A DNA stretch of 7,091 bases, taken from positions 1-7,091 of the forward strand of contig JAUVPA010000091.1 of assembly GCA_030598905.1 (NCBI GenBank), in the 5' to 3' direction. The notes beneath the pieces were generated by a model. That model ran no database searches. It was not told the DNA's origin and worked only from the letters and a program-made list of their open reading frames with translations. Position numbers and translations under genes: made by a program. Numbering within the stretch: the first letter of the stretch is position 1; each line of letters opens with the position of its first letter. Below are positions 1-4,956 of this stretch, in pieces. This stretch comes from Acidimicrobiia bacterium (GTDB taxonomy: Bacteria > Actinomycetota > Acidimicrobiia > Spongiisociales > UBA5794).

Positions 1-312
1 GAGCGACGACTTTCCTTCGAGCCTCGCCACCACGTCGTCGGTCAAGCCGATGACTTCGAGCGTTGCACCGAGGACGAACTCGCCCGGATGCAGCATGAAG
101 GGGTCGTCTTCATGGGCCTCTACCACCGTCGTCAGGTCGTCCTGAGGCGCTTTCGGGTCGATGTAGGCGTAGCGGTGATTCTCGAACACCCGGAAGAACC
201 GATCGCACCGCACATCCACCGAAGACGGCTGCACCATCTCGTCGTCGAAGGGATCGATGAGGATTCGGCCCGAGGCGAGCGCCTCGCGTATCGACCTGTC
301 CGAGAAGATCAT
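1..312 (-). CDS. dcd: dCTP deaminase, N-terminal 104 residues (cut by window edge)
   Basis: Deaminates dCTP to dUTP in the cytoplasm, feeding dUMP and thymidylate synthesis. The visible 104 residues begin MIFSDRSIREALASGR and include QPSSVDVR (29-36), FRVFENHRYAYIDP (40-53), LHPGEFVLG (74-82) and, at the cut edge, RLEGKSSL (97-104), the start of the nucleotide-binding RLEGKSSLGR motif of the family. The closeness to mycobacterial Dcd suggests the bifunctional dCTP deaminase/dUTP diphosphatase that releases dUMP directly; this is inference, because the catalytic glutamate lies in the missing part. The family is about 190 residues, so roughly 85 are outside the window. The ATG at 312 fits the family N-terminus and has no in-frame alternative close upstream. 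No Shine-Dalgarno is visible; a TACCAT box 9 bases upstream could give a leaderless transcript. The gene lies 19 bases after the permease stop and could also be co-transcribed with it. Position 36 of the core motif is followed by Cys (VDVRCD), where Leu is usual. Confidence 0.95.
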   Translation of the reverse strand, partial: MIFSDRSIREALASGRILIDPFDDEMVQPSSVDVRCDRFFRVFENHRYAYIDPKAPQDDLTTVVEAHEDDPFMLHPGEFVLGATLEVIGLTDDVVARLEGKSSL

Positions 313-321
313 CGGGCGGCG

Positions 322-327
322 ATGGTA
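322..327 (-). promoter_or_regulatory. Candidate -10 box (TACCAT) for leaderless dcd
   Basis: TACCAT fits the TANNNT pattern of actinobacterial -10 elements and lies 9 bases before the dcd ATG, in a stretch with no Shine-Dalgarno. It sits just after the permease stop codon. The spacing is slightly longer than ideal and no -35 was identified, so this is weak. Confidence 0.25.
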
Positions 328-331
328 GCGA

Positions 332-1990
332 TCAGCCGGTCTGACGGAGGTCTCGGCGCGAGAAGAGGAGAACGGACAACCCGATCAGCGCTATGGCGAG
401 TCCGGCGAGGAGTGCGCCGTGGCCCCAATGCATGCCGTTGTTGAGTGGGTCGCTGCTCAGGTAGTAGTAGAAGGGCGACCACTTGGCGTAGCCGGCCACA
501 TTGTCGCTGAGCGGCAGGAAGGCGTTGAGGAGGTACATGACGAGGGCCACTCCCACGGTTCCGTAGATGGCAACCGGTACGCGGCCGGTGGCTGCGCTCA
601 GGGTGAGCGCCAGGGAGCCGAAGACCAGCCCGATCAGCGTCGCCAGCAGCGATGTGGCGGCGATGCTGGACGCGTCCATGCCGAGTCCACCGAGCAGCGA
701 CCCGGCGACGACACCGCCAAACGTAGCGAGGCCGACAGCCAAGGCGTAGAGAACCATGGCAAAGGCCTTCTCGAGCAGGACGGCAGAGCGGCTTACGGGG
801 TTGGCGAGGAGGAGGCCCATGGTTCGGTTTGCTTCTTCGCCGGCCAGAGCCCGTGCTCCAACGGCCACCGTGACCACGATCACCGCGACCGGGGCAATCA
901 TGCCGAAGGTTTCGATCTGGTAGAAACCTTCGGGTGTGCTCATGTCGCCGCCTCCGAACATGGCCATGAGGGCCTCGGGGAATTGGTCCGACAGGGACAA
1001 GAGAGCGCTGTCGATCGCCTGGTACATCGGACCGATCATCACTCCCATGGCGAAGAACATGAGAGCAGCTGTGATGAGCAATAGGGCCTGGTGGTCCGAG
1101 GCGGTCTTGATCCAGATACGAGAGACACGCGCCGAGCCGGCGAGCCGGTCGGCGAACTTCTGAGTCATCGGGTTTGCCCGGAGTCGGTCGACGATGGCGA
1201 CGCCGGTGGTTTGGCCCTTGAGGTCGCGACGGTTGACTCCGATGACTGCGGTGACGGCCAGCAGGACGATGCCGATGACCAACACGGTGAGATGGCCCCA
1301 GCTGATCCCGTTCAGGTGCGGGTCGCTGCCGGTGAAGTAGTACCACGGGAACACCTTGGCGGCGTTCTCCAGGCTCTCGATGAGTGGGAGCAAACCGACC
1401 GCAACGAAGGATAGAACCATGATCACGGCGGCGGCTCCCGACGCCAAACCACGAGAGCCGGTCCACGCGCTTATCGCCATGGCTAGGAAGCCGTAGAAGA
1501 GGGCGTTGACGAACATGTGAAGGACGAGCGCTTCGACGTCGATGCCGGAGACATTGACGTCGAGGATCGCCGGCGTGAGCCGTCCCGCACCCCACAGCAC
1601 AAGTGATCCGAGGCCGGTGAGGAGAAGCATGGAACCGGCCTTGGAGAGGAGCACGTTGGTGCGACTCCTCGGGTTGCCCAGCAGGAGGCCAAGGGTGCCG
1701 TTGCGTTCCTCTCCGGCGATCGAAGCGGCACCCGTGACGAGCGCGAGGGCTGCCAGCGTCAGTGCTCCGTAGGAGGTGTAGATCGCGCCATAGGCAAGGC
1801 TGCCCACATCCGCGTCCGCCGGGATGTTCATCAGCAGGAGAAAGGCCTCTGGCAAGTCGGTGTAGACGGAGATGTCGATGTCTCGGTAGACCGACATCGC
1901 CAGGAAGAACATGACGGCGAGGGCGGCCGTTCCGATCATCATTCCCTTCCACCGGTCCCGGGTCGTCTTGGTGAAGACGTTGACCAACAT
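332..1990 (-). CDS. ABC-2 type exporter permease, two fused homologous halves (552 aa)
   Basis: Membrane subunit of an ABC exporter, partner of the ATPase just upstream. About 12 hydrophobic segments are visible, near residues 18-35, 75-93, 118-138, 160-178, 183-205, 233-252 and again 302-324, 362-385, 408-430, 446-468, 472-495, 526-545. The two halves are clearly homologous: GEERNGTLGLLLGNPRSR (93-110) matches GEEANRTMGLLLANPVSR (384-401), FPWYYFTGSDPHLNGISWGH (214-233) matches SPFYYYLSSDPLNNGMHWGH (505-524), and RRDLKG (254) matches RRDLRQ (545). The repeat period is about 291 residues, so one chain probably supplies both transmembrane halves, with an ATPase homodimer. The ATG overlaps the ATPase stop by one base (TGATG) and is preceded by GAGGAGG, 10 bases away, within the ATPase 3' end, indicating translational coupling. 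Substrate unknown; drug or lipid-like compounds are typical of relatives, but nothing here decides. Confidence 0.9.
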   Translation of the reverse strand: MLVNVFTKTTRDRWKGMMIGTAALAVMFFLAMSVYRDIDISVYTDLPEAFLLLMNIPADADVGSLAYGAIYTSYGALTLAALALVTGAASIAGEERNGTLGLLLGNPRSRTNVLLSKAGSMLLLTGLGSLVLWGAGRLTPAILDVNVSGIDVEALVLHMFVNALFYGFLAMAISAWTGSRGLASGAAAVIMVLSFVAVGLLPLIESLENAAKVFPWYYFTGSDPHLNGISWGHLTVLVIGIVLLAVTAVIGVNRRDLKGQTTGVAIVDRLRANPMTQKFADRLAGSARVSRIWIKTASDHQALLLITAALMFFAMGVMIGPMYQAIDSALLSLSDQFPEALMAMFGGGDMSTPEGFYQIETFGMIAPVAVIVVTVAVGARALAGEEANRTMGLLLANPVSRSAVLLEKAFAMVLYALAVGLATFGGVVAGSLLGGLGMDASSIAATSLLATLIGLVFGSLALTLSAATGRVPVAIYGTVGVALVMYLLNAFLPLSDNVAGYAKWSPFYYYLSSDPLNNGMHWGHGALLAGLAIALIGLSVLLFSRRDLRQTG

Positions 1991-2898
1991 CAGGCCGAAA
2001 CCTCCTCGTCCCGGTAGTAGGTGAGGAAGATTTCTTCGAGGTCGGCTTCCTGGGTAGTGATGTCCACCAGCGAGTACCGGTCGGTGGCCACCCTGAGCAG
2101 CGTCTCCATCCGGCCGTCGAACGACAAGACGACGTGATGGTTCGTGCCGGTCACCTCGCGGACTCCCGGTAGGCCCACGAAGACGGATTCGTCGACGGGT
2201 GCATCGAAGTAGAGATCGACACGGCGGATGGCCTTGGACCGCAGGCTGGCGACCGCCTCGAGCGCTATGAGCCGACCGTGGCGGATGATTCCGACTCGGT
2301 CGGCGACTCGCTGTACCTCAGAGAGCGTGTGACTGGAGAGAAAGACGGTGCGTCCTTCAGTGGCCACATCGCGCATCATGGTCTGGAACTCGCGTTGGAT
2401 CAGTGGATCGAGTCCGGAGCTGGGCTCGTCCATGATCAGCACGTCGGGTCGGTTCATGAAGGCCTGGATCAACCCGACCTTCTGCCGGTTTCCCGACGAC
2501 AGGTCCCCGACCTTCTTCGACAGGTCGGCGTCGAGCCGATCGGCGAGCTTTTCGACATACGACCAGTCCACGCCACCGCGCAGATTGGCGAAGTAGGTCA
2601 ATGTGTCCCGGCCGGTCAGGTTCGGATACATCGCCAGATCACCGGGCATGTATCCGATGTGGCTGCGGATCTCAACCGACTTGTTGCGAGTGTCCATCCC
2701 CAGGATCGAAGCCCGTCCAGAGGTAGGGCGGATCTCATCGAGGATCGTTCGAATCATCGTCGTTTTGCCGGCGCCGTTCGGGCCCAAGAAGCCGAATACC
2801 TCTCCGGCGCGGACGTCGAGATCGAGGTCCACCAGTGCGCGGACATCGCCGTAGTGTTTGGTCAAGCCGTCGGTGTGGATGGCGATCCGATCGGTCAT
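1990..2898 (-). CDS. ABC exporter ATP-binding protein (302 aa)
   Basis: Cytoplasmic ATPase that powers the adjacent permease. Visible motifs: Walker A GPNGAGKTT (39-47), IGYMPGDLAMYPNLTGRD (81-98) at the Q-loop, signature LSSGNRQKVG (133-142), Walker B with D-loop DVLIMDEPSSGLDP (152-165) and the H-loop histidine in LSSHTLSEV (H190). Residues after about 220 form an accessory C-terminal domain, as in multidrug and antibiotic-exporter ATPases. The signature reads LSSGN instead of LSGGQ, and the usual Q-loop Gln/Glu position is Gly86; both recur in a subfamily of actinobacterial exporters, so I do not read them as inactivating. The ATG at 2898 starts just before the conserved ALVDLDLDVRAGEVFGFLGP (21-40) region, overlaps the tetR stop (ATGA) and has Shine-Dalgarno GAGGG (2905-2909) 6 bases upstream. 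The same frame stays open up to 3498 inside tetR, but that extension is Arg/Pro-rich shadow sequence. Length is normal for the family. Confidence 0.95.
   Translation of the reverse strand: MTDRIAIHTDGLTKHYGDVRALVDLDLDVRAGEVFGFLGPNGAGKTTMIRTILDEIRPTSGRASILGMDTRNKSVEIRSHIGYMPGDLAMYPNLTGRDTLTYFANLRGGVDWSYVEKLADRLDADLSKKVGDLSSGNRQKVGLIQAFMNRPDVLIMDEPSSGLDPLIQREFQTMMRDVATEGRTVFLSSHTLSEVQRVADRVGIIRHGRLIALEAVASLRSKAIRRVDLYFDAPVDESVFVGLPGVREVTGTNHHVVLSFDGRMETLLRVATDRYSLVDITTQEADLEEIFLTYYRDEEVSA
2001..2007 (-). promoter_or_regulatory. Shine-Dalgarno GAGGAGG for the permease
   Basis: GAGGAGG lies 10 bases before the permease ATG at 1990, inside the ATPase codons for its C-terminal Asp-Glu-Glu-Val. The spacing is a little long but the match is strong. 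Confidence 0.6.
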
Positions 2899-3599
2899 GT
2901 GGTTCCCTCGTTCGTTGTCTGCGAGGCAGTGAATGCGCTCTGGATGTGGGCGGCGTAGTCCCGGGTGAAGATCCCCCCCCCGAGAATCTCGAAGGCAGGG
3001 CCGGCGTAGGAGGCGATGGCCGTATCCGTGCCGACTCCTGGGTCGGTGAGATCGACGCCCAGCATGCGGTCGAGGTGGCGATGGAGCACGAGGGCTCCCA
3101 ACGACCAGACTGTGGCGACCGCAGCCCGGCCACGCGGGTTTGCCGTGCGGCGCACCAGGCCTGCCTCGACGCCCTGTTGCAGGTATCCCTCGGCGTCGGC
3201 GACCAGATCGTCTACTATCAATGCGACGGCCGGCGAGTCTTCGGCTAACACCTGCGCCAGGTAGCCTGCCACCCAGCCGATGTTGGCCTCTCGCAACGCT
3301 GCCAGGACATCGATGCCGGTGCCGGCTGACATCGCCTCCTGCTTCTGCCGACGAATGACGGCAGCGACGTGTTGGTCGCACGCCACGCGGAGGCCCTCCA
3401 TCGATTCGAAGTGGTGGATTATCGATCCCGGCGACACGCCCGCGGAGTCGGCAACCTTGCGCGCCGTCGTCCGCGCAACTCCATGTTCGGCGAAACACTC
3501 GATGGCAGCGTCGCGGATCCGCGCCCGGGTCGTGCGGTCGTCGCTGAACAAGCCATCATCCGCGGAGAGCTCGATTGAGCCACGACTTCTTGAACTCAT
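2895..3599 (-). CDS. TetR-family transcriptional regulator (234 aa)
   Basis: Probable ligand-responsive repressor of its own exporter operon. The N-terminal DNA-binding domain spans about residues 24-70: TRARIRDAAIECFAEHGV (24-41) is the first helix and the helix-turn-helix follows in TARKVADSAGVSPGSIIHHF (45-64), a classic TetR pattern. The remainder, about 75-234, is a helical ligand-binding and dimerisation domain without a recognisable ligand class. The ATG at 3599 is preferred; an in-frame TTG at 3605 would add two residues. There is no Shine-Dalgarno, but a -10-like TAGACT ends 7 bases before this ATG, so the mRNA may be leaderless. The stop overlaps the ATPase start by 4 bases (ATGA), so regulator and exporter are translated together. 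Three consecutive GGG glycine codons (207-209) form a nine-G run at 2973-2981, unusual in a coding region; a one-base gain there would put the reading frame into the ATPase. Confidence 0.93.
   Translation of the reverse strand: MSSRSRGSIELSADDGLFSDDRTTRARIRDAAIECFAEHGVARTTARKVADSAGVSPGSIIHHFESMEGLRVACDQHVAAVIRRQKQEAMSAGTGIDVLAALREANIGWVAGYLAQVLAEDSPAVALIVDDLVADAEGYLQQGVEAGLVRRTANPRGRAAVATVWSLGALVLHRHLDRMLGVDLTDPGVGTDTAIASYAGPAFEILGGGIFTRDYAAHIQSAFTASQTTNEGTT
2905..2909 (-). promoter_or_regulatory. Shine-Dalgarno GAGGG for the ABC ATPase
   Basis: GAGGG lies 6 bases before the ATPase ATG at 2898, inside the last codons of tetR. It supports that start over any point further up the long open frame. 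Confidence 0.7.
2973..2981 (-). repeat. Nine-G homopolymer inside tetR
   Basis: Nine consecutive G on the coding strand (C on the plus strand) encode Gly207-Gly209 of the TetR protein. Such tracts are prone to slippage in replication and in sequencing. The intact frame as given continues normally to the tetR stop. Confidence 0.9.
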
Positions 3600-3605
3600 G
3601 TTCAA
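3590..3605. promoter_or_regulatory. Inverted repeat across the tetR start (candidate operator)
   Basis: A perfect 6-base inverted repeat, TTGAAC and GTTCAA separated by 4 bases, spans the tetR ATG and the predicted transcription start. A further GTTCA lies at 3620-3624, exactly 20 bases (about two helical turns) from the copy at 3600-3604. TetR proteins usually bind dyads overlapping their own promoter, so autoregulation is a reasonable inference; binding is not shown. Confidence 0.45.
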
Positions 3606-3606
3606 T

Positions 3607-3635
3607 AGTCTAAACGTTTGTTCAGCTAGTGACCA
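3607..3635 (-). promoter_or_regulatory. Candidate promoter of the tetR-exporter operon
   Basis: On the minus strand, TGGTCA (3635-3630, 4 of 6 matches to TTGACA) and TAGACT (3612-3607) are separated by 17 bases. The -10 ends 7 bases before the tetR ATG, which would place the transcript start at or next to the start codon. The 8-base palindrome AAACGTTT (3612-3619) lies between the two boxes, touching the -10, a common location for a repressor site. The whole promoter fits in the gap after tRNA-Gly. Confidence 0.5.
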
Positions 3636-3649
3636 GATCCAGGTCTTGG

Positions 3650-3723
3650 TGGAGCGGGTGAGGGGAATCGAACCCCCGTATTCAGCTTGGGAAGCTGATG
3701 TTCTGCCATTGAACTACACCCGC
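3650..3723 (-). tRNA. tRNA-Gly (anticodon CCC), CCA encoded
   Basis: The minus strand folds into a full cloverleaf: acceptor GCGGGTG paired with CACCCGC, D-arm GTTC/GAAC with loop AATGGCA, anticodon stem TCAGC/GCTGA around loop TTCCCAA (anticodon CCC, reading GGG), a 4-base variable region and a T-arm with loop TTCGATT. The discriminator is U, as expected for bacterial tRNA-Gly, and the terminal CCA (3652-3650) is encoded. The mature body without CCA is 3653-3723. It is followed on the same strand by the tetR-exporter operon and preceded by the small membrane protein gene. Confidence 0.96.
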
Positions 3724-3734
3724 GAACTGTGCGG

Positions 3735-3740
3735 ATCCTA
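3735..3740 (-). promoter_or_regulatory. Candidate -10 box (TAGGAT) for tRNA-Gly
   Basis: TAGGAT ends 11 bases before the first tRNA base, which would leave a 5' leader of a few bases. A TTGACC motif lies 7 bases upstream of it, too close to serve as its -35, and no well-spaced -35 is seen. Confidence 0.3.
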
Positions 3741-3749
3741 CTGACCGGG

Positions 3750-3971
3750 TCAAGAGATCAGAGTCGCCGCACCCCAGACCGTCAGGACGAGACCGACGGC
3801 AAGGAGCCACCACGCACGGGCGCTGCGGAACTCGCCTTGAGCCCCGGCCGGAGCCTGGCCTTTGCGGTGCTTGTACATCGCGAAGCCGTTGCCGAGAACC
3901 ATCGCCAGGCCCAGCGCCAAAACGAGCTGGGAAAGCAACGTGTTGAGCCCGAGTACGTCCACGGCGTCCAT
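3750..3971 (-). CDS. Small membrane protein of unknown function (73 aa)
   Basis: I do not recognise this protein. It has two clear hydrophobic segments, about residues 10-32 (TLLSQLVLALGLAMVLGNGF at 11-30) and 53-72 (AWWLLAVGLVLTVWGAATLI), joined by a polar loop starting YKHRKGQ, whose positive charge suggests that both termini face outward and the loop faces the cytoplasm. The hydrophobic pattern is coherent and the frame ends cleanly 26 bases before tRNA-Gly, supporting a real gene. The ATG at 3971 is chosen because TAGCGT, a TANNNT box, ends exactly 7 bases before it, compatible with leaderless transcription; a GTG at 3980 would add three residues, and a TAG lies in frame shortly upstream. 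There is no Shine-Dalgarno. It diverges from the four-helix membrane protein at 4038, so the two might share control. A chance frame is possible but less likely. Confidence 0.65.
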   Translation of the reverse strand: MDAVDVLGLNTLLSQLVLALGLAMVLGNGFAMYKHRKGQAPAGAQGEFRSARAWWLLAVGLVLTVWGAATLIS

Positions 3972-3978
3972 CGCCGGC

Positions 3979-3984
3979 ACGCTA
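3979..3984 (-). promoter_or_regulatory. Candidate -10 box (TAGCGT) for the small membrane protein gene
   Basis: TAGCGT fits TANNNT and ends 7 bases before the ATG at 3971, the same arrangement as at tetR. No -35 match was identified. Confidence 0.3.
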
Positions 3985-4022
3985 CGAGCAGTGTCCGCCT
4001 AGTGCTATCTCGGTGCCGCTCA

Positions 4023-4028
4023 TACCCT
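4023..4028 (+). promoter_or_regulatory. Candidate -10 box (TACCCT) for the 303-aa membrane protein gene
   Basis: TACCCT fits TANNNT and ends 9 bases before the ATG at 4038, which lacks a Shine-Dalgarno. It lies in the 66-base divergent intergenic region (3972-4037), which otherwise shows nothing I can name. The -35 position reads TAGTGC, a poor match. Confidence 0.25.
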
Positions 4029-4037
4029 CGCCGGTTC

Positions 4038-4949
4038 ATGCTGCACCACGAACAAGCCGTCGGCAAGGCATTGAGCGCTCGTCGTGGCGCGCTCTTCATT
4101 GTGCTCTGGGCATTCGGGTTCGCTACAACCGTTTTGCTGATCGGGCTTTGGGGTCGGGCAACCTCCGCCGACGAAGGGACCCTGGCCCAGACGGCAGTCG
4201 ACATGCTGACGGCAGAGGAGGTCGAGGACCGATTCTTCGACTTCGTTGGTGATGGACTCGCCTCGGCTGAAGGTCTCGATGCAAACGTAGTCGGGGCGGT
4301 GTTCGCCAAAATGAACCAGCATCCTGAAGCCCGCAACGCGCTCAACGCGCTCATCGCACAAACAGTGACCGCTCTCTTCGCCCAGCCGGGCAGCGCAGTT
4401 GAGATCGACGTATCGGGTTCGCTCGAGCCGCTCATCCCGATTGCGATTGCCGAATTGCAGCAGAGAGGTATTGAGGTTCCCGAGGCCGCAATACGCGACA
4501 GCATCGCGGAGGTCGACGCGCTGGGGATCGAACCGGCCGCCTATTCGATCGTCGAGGTCACGCACCGCGTCCAGGGCCTCTTGACCTGGGTCGTCGTACT
4601 CGGTCTGCTCGGGCTCGCGGTATCGGGATCCCTCGCCACCGTGCTCGCTGAAGATCGGGTCGCCATGGCACGCAACCTGGCAATCCGTGTTGCCCTATCT
4701 GCGGCCTCTTTCGCCCTTCTCTTCCAATTCGGAGGATGGATCCTCGACCCAGACGGTGGCCGTACTCCGCTTGCGACCGGCGGCTCAACCCTCATACGAA
4801 GCAACGGCCACGTCTTCGTGATCGTGGCGGCGGTGGCGTCAGGGGTCGTCGCATCTGTGACGCTCATGGTGCGCCGTCGGCGTACCGAGCGTCCGGCGCC
4901 GGCCCGCGAACCCGACACCGACGACACTCGCGAACTCGTGGCTGTGTAG
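4038..4949 (+). CDS. Four-helix membrane protein with large extracytoplasmic domain (303 aa)
   Basis: Function unknown. After a short basic N-terminus (KALSARR) comes a signal-anchor-like helix at about 18-38 (FIVLWAFGFATTVLLIGLWG, 20-39), then an exposed domain of about 140 residues, then three helices at about 182-203, 213-235 and 258-278, ending in MVRRRRTERP and an acidic cytoplasmic tail. This order (one helix, an outer domain, three helices) and phrases such as HPEARNALNALIAQ (95-108) and VEIDVSGSLEPLIP (121-134) resemble a widespread but poorly characterised family of actinobacterial membrane proteins; that is from memory. The ATG at 4038 is chosen because it directly precedes the basic stretch and first helix. 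The frame is open back to 3729, but that part runs antisense over the small membrane gene and through the divergent promoter region and is not protein-like. There is no Shine-Dalgarno. The PhzF gene follows after 7 bases. Confidence 0.85.
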   Translation: MLHHEQAVGKALSARRGALFIVLWAFGFATTVLLIGLWGRATSADEGTLAQTAVDMLTAEEVEDRFFDFVGDGLASAEGLDANVVGAVFAKMNQHPEARNALNALIAQTVTALFAQPGSAVEIDVSGSLEPLIPIAIAELQQRGIEVPEAAIRDSIAEVDALGIEPAAYSIVEVTHRVQGLLTWVVVLGLLGLAVSGSLATVLAEDRVAMARNLAIRVALSAASFALLFQFGGWILDPDGGRTPLATGGSTLIRSNGHVFVIVAAVASGVVASVTLMVRRRRTERPAPAREPDTDDTRELVAV

Positions 4950-4956
4950 TTTTCCC

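Noticed and set aside
313..334. Possible attachment-site copy of the tRNA 3' end flanking the exporter cassette
   Set aside because: No meaningful match to the tRNA 3' end (3650-3680) is present here, and there is no integrase gene in the window.
419..1084. Plus-strand 221-residue open frame opposite the permease
   Set aside because: It is antisense to a well-supported gene, low-complexity, and without a recognisable domain or ribosome site.
309..1952. 547-residue open frame overlapping the permease on the same strand
   Set aside because: Its product is rich in Arg, Pro, His and Gly without domain structure, whereas the overlapping frame has 12 membrane helices and conserved permease blocks. 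It is a GC-driven shadow.
2899..3498. 200-codon N-terminal extension of the ABC ATPase
   Set aside because: It overlaps tetR in another frame, is low-complexity Arg/Pro-rich, and the ATG at 2898 has a good Shine-Dalgarno and the normal family N-terminus.
3631..3645. GACC/GGTC hairpin after tRNA-Gly as a terminator
   Set aside because: The stem is only 4 base pairs with no T-run after it, and it overlaps the candidate tetR -35 region.
3729..4037. Upstream extension of the 303-aa membrane protein
   Set aside because: It runs antisense through the small membrane gene and the divergent promoter region and is not protein-like. The ATG at 4038 gives a normal membrane topology start.
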